Assembly (NCBI RefSeq): GCF_003605435.1
Contig: NZ_QXQB01000001.1
Span: 1,521,188-1,585,187, forward strand
Source of the DNA: Paenibacillus pinisoli
GTDB taxonomy: Bacteria > Bacillota > Bacilli > Paenibacillales > Paenibacillaceae
DNA: 64,000 bases
Direction: 5' to 3'
The translations under genes were made by a program, and so were the position numbers. This document shows, piece by piece, positions 36,936-45,172 of the stretch; position 1 is the first letter of the stretch, and each line of letters starts with the position of its first letter. The notes under the pieces are model-generated. The model searched no databases. It had not been told where the DNA came from and saw only the letters and a list, made by a program, of their open reading frames with translations.

Positions 36936-37072
36936 CGGCCTTACGTGACGCTAGATGACGGAGGGACGCCCCTTCATACGAATAACCGTGTGCAGCACAA
37001 CTAGCACAACTACTCGCTTTAAGGACTGTCCCCTCCTTTGGCAAGCTCCAGGCATTCGTCGTAAGCATTGTC

Positions 37073-38440
37073 CTAATTGTTTTTTTTCGCCAAAACGGCT
37101 GGCCCGTTATGTATAGGAGCAGCTGCGGGCAGCCAGCCTGACAGCACCGCCCCGCCCTCGGCATGATTGCCGGCAGTGAGCTCGCCGCCATGCCTTCGGA
37201 TAATGCGCTGGGCGATTGTAAGTCCCAGCCCGCTGCCTCCCGTGGAGCGATTCCGGGAAGTCTCCCCCCGATAGAGCGGCTCGAATGCCCGCTGCAATTC
37301 TTCTCCCGTAAAGCCAGGGCCAGTATCGCGGATTGCAAATGCCACTCGGTGCTCCGCTTGGCCGCAATGAACAGCGATGCGCCCGCCGACAGGCGTATGT
37401 CTAACCGCATTGTCCAGCAGATTGCTGAGAGCGCGCTCCAGCAAATGCGCATCGCCGTCCACCATGCCCATCTCCGGCAATTCGAGTGAACATGCAATTT
37501 CCTTTTGCCGTGCTGCCGGACTAACACTGTCCAACGATTTGCGTATGACAGATGCCAAGCTTACGGATTCCCGCTTCAGCGACGTTTCTGCGTATTCCAT
37601 CTTCGTAAACGTAAACAGATCCTCCACCAGCCGGTCAAGCTGCGCCGACTTCTCCTTGCAGACCGCCAAATAATGCGCCGCTTTCTCCGGCGTTTTGGCA
37701 ATGCCCTGCTCCAATCCGTCCAGATACCCCCGCAGAGCAAATAGCGGAGTCCGCAAATCATGCGCAACAGCGGCTATGACAAATCGTCTTTCTTCCTCCA
37801 GCTCCGCTTGCTTCCGGTAGGCGGCCTGCATGCCCTTCACCATCACCTCAAAGCCGTCGCGGACTTCTGCGATTTCAGTCATTCTCGCCTTAGGCAGCTC
37901 AACATCCCAATCCCCGTCCGCAATTTGTCTGGCGGCAGCGCTCATTCCCTCCAGCGGCTTCAAGAGAAATCTTCGCATCTCCATGCCGATGATAAAGAGG
38001 GCTAGCAGCATTCCCGCCACTGCCGCTATCGCCGGAATCTGATTGGTTCTCGGGAGATAAATAATGGCCTTGCCAGCCACCCGGCTGTCCTCCATTATCG
38101 TATACCGCTCAGTCGAAGCCAGCGAGCCCCGGCGATCGGGGTTCGAACGATAGATGTCACGGCCGTCTGCCGATTGCAAGGCCGCATCCGCCCTCACATT
38201 TCGCAGCTTCTCATGCAATTGGCCCTGCCACTCGGCGTCACCCCACTTGGCACTGCCCGCTTCAATAAAAGAAACAACTCCATTCAGCCCTTGCTGAAGC
38301 TCCGCATCCCGCTGGCGGCTGTTCATAAAGCTTAACGACTGATTTTCAATAAAATAAGCGGTCACATAGAAAATCCAAGGCAATAAGAGCAGGAGGAAAA
38401 AACACAGCAGAAGAAATGATCGTATTCGAAGAGTCTTCAT
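37073..38440 (-). CDS. Two-component sensor histidine kinase
   Basis: A 455-residue membrane kinase. Two transmembrane helices (about 8-28 and 150-170) flank an external sensor of about 120 residues, followed by a HAMP linker, a HisKA domain (phospho-accepting His in AVAHDLRTPLFALRGY) and an ATPase with N box LLDNAVRHT, G1 DTGPGF and G2 GGSGLGLTIAQRI. It follows the response regulator by one base (TGA-C-ATG), so the pair is translationally coupled. ATG 38438-38440 with AAGGAGG five bases upstream was chosen over a TTG five codons earlier. The signal sensed is not evident. Confidence 0.9.
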   Translation of the reverse strand: MKTLRIRSFLLLCFFLLLLLPWIFYVTAYFIENQSLSFMNSRQRDAELQQGLNGVVSFIEAGSAKWGDAEWQGQLHEKLRNVRADAALQSADGRDIYRSNPDRRGSLASTERYTIMEDSRVAGKAIIYLPRTNQIPAIAAVAGMLLALFIIGMEMRRFLLKPLEGMSAAARQIADGDWDVELPKARMTEIAEVRDGFEVMVKGMQAAYRKQAELEEERRFVIAAVAHDLRTPLFALRGYLDGLEQGIAKTPEKAAHYLAVCKEKSAQLDRLVEDLFTFTKMEYAETSLKRESVSLASVIRKSLDSVSPAARQKEIACSLELPEMGMVDGDAHLLERALSNLLDNAVRHTPVGGRIAVHCGQAEHRVAFAIRDTGPGFTGEELQRAFEPLYRGETSRNRSTGGSGLGLTIAQRIIRRHGGELTAGNHAEGGAVLSGWLPAAAPIHNGPAVLAKKNN

Positions 38441-38441
38441 G

Positions 38442-39128
38442 TCAACCTCCTTCAAAGCGGTACCCTACTCCCCACACGTTGACCAGCAGCTGCGGCTCAT
38501 TCGGATCAGCTTCAATCTTCTCGCGCAGCCGGCTGAGATGGACCCGGATCGTATGCTTGTCGCCTACCCCGTCCCAGAACCTGTCGAGCAGCTGCTCATA
38601 TGAAAAAACTTGCCGCGGATGCTCGGCGAACAGCCGAAGCAGCTCGTACTCCTTAGGGGTCAGCACCGTCTTCTCCCCATCTATCGTTACTTCTCTTGCC
38701 GTCAAATTCATGCGAAGCCGCCCGTAATCCAGAATGCTCTCAGAGGGTGACGGCCGGGATGCCGTACGGCGCAGCACAGCCTTCACCCTGGCGACAATCT
38801 CCCCGGGCGAAGCCGTCTTGACGATATAATCGTCCCCGCCGAGCGTAAGCCCCCGGATCTTGTCCACGTCATCGCTGCGGGCGCTTAGGAACAGGATCGG
38901 AACGTCGCCCTCTTTCCTTATCCTCCGGCATAGCTCAAAGCCGTTGTCGCCCGGCATCATAATATCAAGAACGATGCAATCAACAGTGTGCTGTCGGAAC
39001 AGCTTCCAGGCTTGATCGGCATCGCAAGCGGTTAACACATTGAACCCCTCGTTTTCCAAAAAATCTCTAAGCAATTCTACGATGCTTCTGTCATCGTCCA
39101 CGACTAGAATTGTGTGCGTCTCACCCAT
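38442..39128 (-). CDS. OmpR/PhoB-family response regulator
   Basis: A 228-residue regulator with an N-terminal receiver (ILVVDDDRSIVELLRDFLEN, phospho-acceptor Asp in IVLDIMMPGDNG) and a C-terminal winged helix (LTPKEYELLRLFAEHPRQVF, HTIRVHLSRLREKIE). It partners the kinase gene immediately downstream. The open frame starts earlier, but ATG 39126-39128 follows AAGGTGG with seven bases spacing and aligns with the normal receiver N-terminus. It is divergent from the DJ-1/PfpI gene. Confidence 0.92.
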   Translation of the reverse strand: MGETHTILVVDDDRSIVELLRDFLENEGFNVLTACDADQAWKLFRQHTVDCIVLDIMMPGDNGFELCRRIRKEGDVPILFLSARSDDVDKIRGLTLGGDDYIVKTASPGEIVARVKAVLRRTASRPSPSESILDYGRLRMNLTAREVTIDGEKTVLTPKEYELLRLFAEHPRQVFSYEQLLDRFWDGVGDKHTIRVHLSRLREKIEADPNEPQLLVNVWGVGYRFEGG

Positions 39129-39305
39129 GCCTATCCCACCTTCTGCTCCTAGTTTAACATCTTTCCGAACCATGCAATCCAAGCGCGGCATATTGTGATG
39201 CTTTGTTTATCATTTCGTGACTTTTTGGCTGCCTGAATTGAGAGATCCATTTGGTAAGTTAATTCCAGCACCAACTGAAGAAAGATTCAAGAGGAGGCTT
39301 TAAGC

Positions 39306-40376
39306 ATGAAGCATATTCAAATTGTATTGTTCGATGGATTCGACCTGCTGGATGCGCTGGCGCCTTATGAGGTGTTTTACGCCGCCGCCATGTATGCCGA
39401 TGATGCGATTCACGTAGAGCTGGTTACCGCCGAGGGGCCTCGGCATGTAACTAGCGGCACCAACGGTCTGCGGATAGAAGCAACCGGGACCTTGAACCCG
39501 GAGCAAGCGGACATCATCCTTGTTCCCGGCGCATCAGGCAAGGTAGAAGGAGACGGTCCCGATACGGTACCGGCCATCTTGAATCGGGCGATGCAGACCG
39601 GGCTGACAAGCAGAGTCGAGAAAGCGCTCAAGCAGCCTGACACTATCGTCGTGACGGTCTGCGGCGGCTCGCTTCTCCTTGCGATGGGTGGTTTACTGGA
39701 GGGCAGATCGGCGGTAACCCATCATATGGGTATGGAAGTGCTGGGAGCGACAGGCGCTATGCCTGTTCAAGCCCGAGTCGTGGATGACGGCAATCTGATT
39801 ACAGGCGGCGGCGTCACTTCCGGGCTCGATGTTGCCCTGTACATGGTAGAGCGCGAGCTTGGGCCGCGTATCGCGCATGCGGTGGAGCAGTTGTTCGAGT
39901 ATGAACGCCGCGGCACGGCATGGCGGAATACCGGGATGCCGCCGGTACAGTCAGCCCCAAGCGAGGAGAAAAGGGACATGCATGAGCCTGCAGTGACAGC
40001 GCAGCAAGCAGCAATAAATCAAGAGCCCGCAGCGACAGTGCCGCAAGAAGCCATGAATAAAGAGCCCGCTCCAGCTGCTTCATTCGTCGGAGAATGGGAT
40101 ACGACGCTCGCAACTCCGGTTGGCAAGCTTCAAGTTAGACTATCTATTGCTACAAGCAATGGCATCATACGGGGAAAAGCTGTCCAAGGCGATGAGACCG
40201 TGGAATTCATCGATCCTATCCTGAATGACAATAAGCTAATGTGGTCGCTTCGCATTACAAAGCCGATGCGGCTCAATCTGCGATTCGAAGTCGAAGCGGA
40301 CGGCAACCGGATGAGCGGAGTCGCCAAGGCCGGTATTCTTCCTGCTTCCAAACTTGCGGGAGAGAGAATTTCTTAG
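39306..40376 (+). CDS. DJ-1/PfpI family protein with an added C-terminal beta domain
   Basis: A 356-residue protein. Residues 1-200 form a class I glutamine-amidotransferase-like fold of the DJ-1/PfpI group (IQIVLFDGFDLLDALAPYEV, nucleophile-elbow Cys in VVTVCGGSLLLAMGGLL), close to isonitrile hydratase and AraC-associated sensor domains. A glutamine/alanine/proline-rich linker with EPAxT-type repeats (about 220-255) leads to about 90 residues predicted to be beta-rich (WDTTLATPVGKLQVRLSIAT, NGIIRGKAV), which I do not recognise. ATG 39306 follows GAGGAGG. It may be co-transcribed with the DUF2306 gene that follows. Confidence 0.8.
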   Translation: MKHIQIVLFDGFDLLDALAPYEVFYAAAMYADDAIHVELVTAEGPRHVTSGTNGLRIEATGTLNPEQADIILVPGASGKVEGDGPDTVPAILNRAMQTGLTSRVEKALKQPDTIVVTVCGGSLLLAMGGLLEGRSAVTHHMGMEVLGATGAMPVQARVVDDGNLITGGGVTSGLDVALYMVERELGPRIAHAVEQLFEYERRGTAWRNTGMPPVQSAPSEEKRDMHEPAVTAQQAAINQEPAATVPQEAMNKEPAPAASFVGEWDTTLATPVGKLQVRLSIATSNGIIRGKAVQGDETVEFIDPILNDNKLMWSLRITKPMRLNLRFEVEADGNRMSGVAKAGILPASKLAGERIS

Positions 40377-40407
40377 AATAGATCTATTGCGGGGGAATGA
40401 ACCGACT

Positions 40408-41049
40408 ATGAAAAAAGGGATTTCGCTATACAGCCTGCTGGCTGCCGTTAGTATCCTATTTATCCTATATGCGCTGGCAAAAAATTATTGGATCGACCCT
40501 GGGGCGGACAGCTTTTTAAGCTTTAAAACCAATCTGAAGCGAGAGCTGAACCTCCCAGCTTGGCTGAACGTGATGTATATCCATGTCGCCTTTGCATGTA
40601 TCGCGATGGCGGCGGGTCTGGTCAACTTTTCTGCGCGTTTTCTTCTGCTGTACCGCAAGCTTCACCGCGTGAACGGCTACCTGTACATCGTATCCGTCCT
40701 GATTGTAGTCATCACTTCCGGATATATGGCTCCTTACGCCACCGGCGGGAAGATCAGCAGCATGGGCTTTAATCTGCTCAATATCCTATGGCCAGCCATC
40801 ACCATTACGGCGCTTGTATACATTAAGAAAAAACAAATGATCAAGCACCGGAACTGGATGATTCGCAGCTATGCCTTCTGTTTTACCAATATGCTGATCC
40901 ATCTCATCGCCGCTCTGTTCCATCAAGGCTTCGGATTCCAGTACCCAGAGAGCTACACGATCGGTATATACGGCACAATCGCGCTTCTGCTGATCATTCC
41001 TGAAATCATCATTCGAACGATCGGCCAACCTCGCATTACCAAGGGCTGA
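40408..41049 (+). CDS. DUF2306 membrane protein
   Basis: A 213-residue integral membrane protein with about six or seven helices. The pattern of LHRVNGYLYI, SGYMAPYATGG and KHRNWMIRSYAFCFTNML, with paired His/Arg near helix ends, fits the DUF2306 family, whose members may bind heme. ATG 40408 was chosen for the hydrophobic start MKKGISLYSLL and a GGGGGAA upstream; the open frame overlaps the preceding gene. Function unknown. Confidence 0.75.
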   Translation: MKKGISLYSLLAAVSILFILYALAKNYWIDPGADSFLSFKTNLKRELNLPAWLNVMYIHVAFACIAMAAGLVNFSARFLLLYRKLHRVNGYLYIVSVLIVVITSGYMAPYATGGKISSMGFNLLNILWPAITITALVYIKKKQMIKHRNWMIRSYAFCFTNMLIHLIAALFHQGFGFQYPESYTIGIYGTIALLLIIPEIIIRTIGQPRITKG

Positions 41050-41068
41050 CAGACTGGCGCCAAGTTCA

Positions 41069-41468
41069 GGGGCTGTCCCAAAAGCCGAAATAGCAGTGCC
41101 ACACAACGTTACACGCGAGAAAAGGGCAGAATCTCATATATAGCGGTGTGTAGCACCGTTACACGCTGGGATTCGCACCAAAAATCAATATAGCAACGCC
41201 ACACACCCTTACACGCGAGAAAAAGGCGGAATCACAGATCTAGCGGTTTGTAGCACCGTTACACACGAGAAAAGCGTGGAATCTCGTATGTAGCGGTGTG
41301 CAGCACCGTTACACGCTGGGATTCGCCCCAAGGTCATTTGCAGCACAAGCCACAAACCAAAAATTGGCGGTCCAGGATTAACACCCTGACACCGCCATCT
41401 TTTCATTTCCCTAGTTCATTCATCAAATGAGATGACCCCTCAAGTCAACTTGCTTTTGAGACAGCTCC
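41069..41468. mobile_element. 400-bp element with terminal inverted repeats and five ~50-bp internal repeats
   Basis: The ends are GGGGCTGTCCCAAAAGC (41069-41085) and, on the other strand, GGAGCTGTCTCAAAAGC (41468-41452), 15 of 17 bases identical. Inside, from about 41088 to 41330, a unit of about 50 bases with core TAGCGGTGTGTAGCACCGTT and following ACACGC occurs five times in diverged form. Each core contains CGGTG and CACCG arms. At 41366-41398 GGCGGT...ACCGCC forms a terminator-like hairpin. There is no open reading frame of note, so this resembles a MITE or a dispersed non-coding repeat; similar ends are seen in some IS families, but I cannot name one. No target duplication is evident. 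Confidence 0.6.
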
Positions 41469-41476
41469 GTGAATCG

Positions 41477-41785
41477 TTATGATGATTGGTGAAGTGTCAG
41501 ATCAATCTCCTGGAAGCGGATGACCTGCTTGAGCCACCGCTCCTGCACATACTGAACATGCACCGGATGGTTATTATAGCTTTCATAGGCTTGTCCGTCC
41601 GCAAATACCATAGAGAAGCCATAGTCGAAGTCAGCTTTGGGGCTCACCTGGCGAAAAACCTCAAACTGCTCTACCCCTGGTATTGCGGCAAGCTCCTCCT
41701 TGCTCGTTCGCAAAAACAGCTCAGCTTCCTCATTCTCCTTGCCCGAATGCAGCGAAAAAACAACCATATGCTTAATGGCGCTCAT
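41477..41785 (-). CDS. Dabb (stress-responsive A/B barrel) domain protein
   Basis: A single-domain protein of 102 residues. IKHMVVFSLHSGKENEEAEL near the start and DYGFSMVFADGQAYESYNNH with PVHVQYVQERW in the second half are the Dabb (PF07876) pattern: a dimeric alpha-beta barrel. Relatives occur in stress responses and in polyketide or olivetolic acid chemistry; no substrate can be inferred here. ATG 41783-41785 follows GGGAGGAG. Confidence 0.88.
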   Translation of the reverse strand: MSAIKHMVVFSLHSGKENEEAELFLRTSKEELAAIPGVEQFEVFRQVSPKADFDYGFSMVFADGQAYESYNNHPVHVQYVQERWLKQVIRFQEIDLTLHQSS

Positions 41786-41958
41786 GATCCTGCTCCTCCC
41801 TATTGCCCAGGTGCTGGGTGCTTGATGGCCTCATTGTATCATTCTGGCAAGCATCCTCATAAGCGCTGATTATGCAAAATAATTATGCTTATATGACATA
41901 AGCTGTCGTATTTGAGGCTTTATAATGAGGCAGTATACAACGATAGGAGCTGATGAAT

Positions 41959-42870
41959 ATGAAACCTTTATCCGGAAAAGTAGCGCTCGTGGCCGGAGGA
42001 ACACGCGGCGCGGGCAGGGGCATTGCCATTGAGCTGGGCGCCGCCGGCGCAACCGTCTATGTGACGGGACGGACCACACGGGCGGGGCGTTCGGAATACA
42101 ATCGGCCTGAGACGATTGAAGAGACGGCGGAGCTGATCGAGCAGGCTGGCGGCATCGGCATCGCGGTACAGGCCGATCATCTGGACCCGCTGCAAGTTGA
42201 GGCATTAGTCGCCCGGATTGAACGCGAGCAAGGACGGCTGGACATATTGGTCAATGATATCTGGGGCGGCGAATATATGGTGGAATGGAATGTTCCCGTC
42301 TGGGAGCATTCACTGGAGAGCGGCTTGCGCATGCTGCGGCTGTCGATCGACACCCATATTATTACGAGCCGGTATGCGCTGCCGCTCTTGATCCGCAACC
42401 CCGGCGGACTAGTCATCGAGGTGACAGACGGTACTCAATCCTATAACGATGCGAACTACCGATTATCCATGTATTATGATTTGGCTAAAACCTCAATCCT
42501 TCGCATGGCGAAGTCGCTGTCGCATGAGCTTGCGCCCCATGGCTGCACCGCTCTCGCGGTTACGCCGGGCTGGCTCCGCTCCGAGATCATGCTTGAAGTC
42601 TTTGGCGTTACCGAAGACAAATGGCAGGATGCGCTTGAGCGGGAGCCGCACTTCGCCATCTCGGAAACGCCGCGATATATCGGCCGCGGTATCGCCGCCT
42701 TGGCGGGCGACCCGGACGTCTCCCGTTGGAATGGACGATCGACTTCCAGCGGCGAGCTGGCCAAGCTATACGGCATTCATGATCTGGACGGCTCGCAGCC
42801 TGATGCCTGGCGCTACATTATGGAAGTGCAGGACGCCGGCAAGCCGGCCGATGTTACGGGATACCGTTAA
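41959..42870 (+). CDS. Short-chain dehydrogenase/reductase
   Basis: A 303-residue NAD(P)-dependent oxidoreductase. The cofactor motif is GGTRGAGRGIA, with the TGR that follows beta 2 suggesting NADP preference, and the catalytic YxxxK is YDLAK (about residues 175-179). The usual catalytic Ser lies in a segment reading EVTDGTQSY, where Thr or Ser residues are available. The length is longer than the 250-residue classical SDR because of a C-terminal extension. The ATG at 41959 has the better SD spacing; ATG 41953 is directly next to it. Confidence 0.88.
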   Translation: MKPLSGKVALVAGGTRGAGRGIAIELGAAGATVYVTGRTTRAGRSEYNRPETIEETAELIEQAGGIGIAVQADHLDPLQVEALVARIEREQGRLDILVNDIWGGEYMVEWNVPVWEHSLESGLRMLRLSIDTHIITSRYALPLLIRNPGGLVIEVTDGTQSYNDANYRLSMYYDLAKTSILRMAKSLSHELAPHGCTALAVTPGWLRSEIMLEVFGVTEDKWQDALEREPHFAISETPRYIGRGIAALAGDPDVSRWNGRSTSSGELAKLYGIHDLDGSQPDAWRYIMEVQDAGKPADVTGYR

Positions 42871-43015
42871 AACCTTAGCGGCTGTCAGCGGGCTTGGAGC
42901 CTCTGGATGCCAAGGAGGCCTTGTCGCTGCAGCTGCTCTTTGCTGTCATCAGCTACATGAGCTCTTTTCGGATCAAGCAAGCCTCATAGCTTTGGAACTC
43001 AAATGTATGCAAGTG

Positions 43016-43064
43016 AAAAAACCGGAATGCTAGTCCATGGCAAGCAATGGACTAGCATTCCGGT
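43016..43064. terminator. Long bidirectional terminator between the SDR and DUF6530 genes
   Basis: ACCGGAATGCTAGTCCAT pairs with ATGGACTAGCATTCCGGT (18 bp, perfect), with an eight-base loop. A run of A before the left arm gives the T tract for the minus-strand gene. Confidence 0.9.
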
Positions 43065-43087
43065 CTTGCTTAATACGTCAAATCATA

Positions 43088-43567
43088 TTAATACCCCATG
43101 TCCTTCAATATCTTGGACAACGTGCGCAGACGTTCGCCGATCAGTTCACCATCGTCGCTCAGCGCCTGGCTGAACAGCTTGATATCTTCATTAATCCTCT
43201 CATTGTCTGTGCAGATCGCCACAGTCATTGCATCCCCTTGCAGCCCTACGCGATCGATCACCGGCTGCTCCGGATCATACAGCTGCTCGTAGCGGTAGGC
43301 CTCGCGGAAATGCGCCAGGGAACTGCATATCAGAACGGACAAATCGAGCACGCGATGGAGTGGCAGCTCCTCCGATTGCCTGGACCATTTCTCTCCCGTA
43401 TATCGCCATACCTTAGCCGAAATATCGACTTTTCCTCTATCATTCCATTGAGCTAATCCCAAGGAAAGTCCCTTAGCATCCGTATTGCCGGCCATTCGGC
43501 CGTCAACCTGCTCATAATTTTCGGATACGACCACAGGTTTATGCTTTAAGGTAGTTGGTATTTTCAT
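43088..43567 (-). CDS. DUF6530 family protein, copy 1
   Basis: A 159-residue soluble protein of the DUF6530 family; no enzymatic function is known to me. Notable stretches are HKPVVVSENYEQVDGRMAGN, EELPLHRVLDLSVLICSSLA and LFSQALSDDGELIGERLRTL. It is closely similar, by eye about three quarters identical, to the paralogue at 46318-46797, with the same length and the same last residues DMGY. It has its own promoter (43620-43648) and a hairpin separates it from the preceding gene. ATG 43565-43567 was chosen; the frame extends 27 codons further to a TTG inside the -35 box. Confidence 0.8.
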   Translation of the reverse strand: MKIPTTLKHKPVVVSENYEQVDGRMAGNTDAKGLSLGLAQWNDRGKVDISAKVWRYTGEKWSRQSEELPLHRVLDLSVLICSSLAHFREAYRYEQLYDPEQPVIDRVGLQGDAMTVAICTDNERINEDIKLFSQALSDDGELIGERLRTLSKILKDMGY

Positions 43568-43619
43568 CTCTTTCCCTCTTTCCTTGTACCAATTTACTCG
43601 TTTACTAAATGACGGTTTC

Positions 43620-43648
43620 ATCTTATCTTGGATTTCATCGCAAGTCAA
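43620..43648 (-). promoter_or_regulatory. Sigma-A promoter of DUF6530 copy 1 with TTAGTAA repeats
   Basis: On the minus strand TTGACT and TAAGAT are 17 bases apart. Downstream of the -10 comes TTTAGTAAACGAGTAAA, which resembles the triple TTAGTAA run at the same place before DUF6530 copy 2. The spacer shares GAT-AAATCCAAG with that copy. Confidence 0.7.
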
Positions 43649-43657
43649 TTTGTAACG

Positions 43658-43692
43658 GCAGCACCCGCCAATAAATCTATTGACGGGTGCCG
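43658..43692 (-). terminator. Hairpin after the GIY-YIG-like gene
   Basis: GCGGCACCCG and CGGGTGCTGC (minus strand; one mismatch) form a stem 10 bases after the stop codon. There is no strong T run, so it may be an RNA stabiliser rather than an efficient terminator. Confidence 0.5.
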
Positions 43693-43701
43693 CACATTCC
43701 T

Positions 43702-44061
43702 TTAATCCTTAGGGGGCTTGTTATATCCCTGTTCGCCATAGGGCCGCAGCTTCTCCAGCCACGGCTTCAAGATTTGCTTGCGCTCCCAGCGCACATCGTC
43801 GACCTTGCTGGCATCCTTCTGCTCCAGCACCTCATATTCAAAGGCCTCGGAGCCGTGTTCTTTCCAATCTCGCTGAAGCTCCAAATTTGCAAATCTCCCC
43901 ATATCCAGCTGCATTTGCAGAGTGAGCCATTTGTTTTTCAAATTGGGATAGCTGTCGAGAAAAATCTTGCCGTTCTTTTTGTTTTTAATTTGGATGACGC
44001 CCATATACGTCTTGATCTGCTTATAGTCTTCAAGCAGCTCCTTGCGCTTATTCATATCCAT
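43702..44061 (-). CDS. GIY-YIG nuclease-like protein, degenerate motifs
   Basis: A protein of 119 residues with the layout of small GIY-YIG proteins found near DUF6530 and MoxR genes: TYMGVIQIKNKKNGKIFLDS, then NLKNKWLTLQMQLDMGRFAN and DWKEHGSEAFEYEVLE. The GIY tyrosine is replaced (GVI) and the YIG element reads FLD, so nuclease activity is doubtful. It follows the VWA gene by 17 bases and ATG 44059-44061 has AGGAGGG upstream, so it is part of the same operon. Confidence 0.7.
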   Translation of the reverse strand: MDMNKRKELLEDYKQIKTYMGVIQIKNKKNGKIFLDSYPNLKNKWLTLQMQLDMGRFANLELQRDWKEHGSEAFEYEVLEQKDASKVDDVRWERKQILKPWLEKLRPYGEQGYNKPPKD

Positions 44062-44078
44062 CGTTTTCCCTCCTGAAA

Positions 44079-45038
44079 TTATAAATACCGGGCAATGATC
44101 CGGACCAGCCTGGCGGGAAATTGGCGCAGATTGGCGATATCCAGAAATTTGTCCTGCCCATAGATGTCATGAATAACATCCTTGTCTTGTCCGATGGCCG
44201 CCGCCAGAAAGGCGACCCCTTTCCGCTCGTATTCCTCTATCGTCTGCCGCATGTCCCGAGCGGCGTAACTCCCCGTATAATCATCCATCGCCTTGGGCTG
44301 GCCGTCGGTGATGCTGATCAGCAGCTTTGCTTGCTGCGGCGCATGCGCCAATCGCTCGGCCATAATCCGAAGCGCCATGCCATCGCGATTATTGCTTCTT
44401 GCCCTGATCCCCATCAACCTGTACCGGTCATGATCATCCGGCTTCTCGAAGTCGGCATATGCATAGAGCGACATTTGCTCCAGCCTGGATACATCCGCAG
44501 TGTCGCCATAGATCAATACGGGAATATGACGTAACCGGCAAAATTCATAGACCGCAATGACAGCTCGCTTGGCCGCTTCCAGCCTGCCGAAGGCCGACAT
44601 CGATGCGGATTCATCCACCCTTAGACCAACTGCAAGGGTAGGCGTTTCAGTCGGAGGGCGTTTTCTGGCAAAATGCCGGTAATCCCTATAAGCTACGCTA
44701 TCCGCTTGAAACCTGCTGCCATAGTAACGATTGCGCTCGAACCCGGCAGACGTCTCATGCTCCAATAAAGGCAATGTCTTTCGGGCAATCTCCTGCACGA
44801 CCGGCATAAGCTCCTGGCTTAACCGGATATACTGTTCCTTGCTTTCCTGATTGTAATCCGGGCGGTGAACGATAAGCTTCACTCTTGCATGAATGGAATC
44901 AGATACGATTTCTCTAGCGGCATGATTAAGTTTTTTTCGAAAATCGCGTTCCCTTTGCCTCGCATCCTCTGCCATGGGCTCGGGATTGGCTTGATGATAT
45001 TGGGGAGAGCCGTTCTCTCCGGTATCCGAGCTTGCCAT
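44079..45038 (-). CDS. CobT-like VWA-domain protein, N-terminus missing or made by frameshift
   Basis: From ATG 45038, 319 residues. A charged helical region (about 25-130, with VKLIVHRPDY and YYGSRFQADSVAYRD) precedes a von Willebrand factor A domain with an intact MIDAS start DESAS (Asp142, Ser144, Ser146), NNRDGMALRI and LLISITDGQPKA. This is the C-terminal part of CobT/NorD-like partners of AAA+ ATPases, which are usually much longer. No SD precedes 45038. The frame stays open upstream for another 45 codons to the moxR stop (acidic linker with EHDSEAEEKG) and on into moxR, with no ATG, GTG or TTG. It is therefore either a 5'-truncated gene or the -1 frame of a moxR frameshift product. Confidence 0.75.
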   Translation of the reverse strand: MASSDTGENGSPQYHQANPEPMAEDARQRERDFRKKLNHAAREIVSDSIHARVKLIVHRPDYNQESKEQYIRLSQELMPVVQEIARKTLPLLEHETSAGFERNRYYGSRFQADSVAYRDYRHFARKRPPTETPTLAVGLRVDESASMSAFGRLEAAKRAVIAVYEFCRLRHIPVLIYGDTADVSRLEQMSLYAYADFEKPDDHDRYRLMGIRARSNNRDGMALRIMAERLAHAPQQAKLLISITDGQPKAMDDYTGSYAARDMRQTIEEYERKGVAFLAAAIGQDKDVIHDIYGQDKFLDIANLRQFPARLVRIIARYL

Positions 45039-45172
45039 ATCGGTTGATTGTTCGGAAAGGAGTGAGGAACTCTCTTCGCTATCCGCAGACTTTTTCAGCG
45101 CGATCCCCTTCTCTTCCGCTTCGCTGTCATGCTCATAATCAGCAGCCCCAATATCTCCCCATAGCTTGAGCT

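Noticed and set aside
36457..36958. Long plus-strand frames with LQLRFP and HAEFLG repeats
   Set aside because: They arise because the 51-bp repeat is open in several frames; no start signal and no family resemblance.
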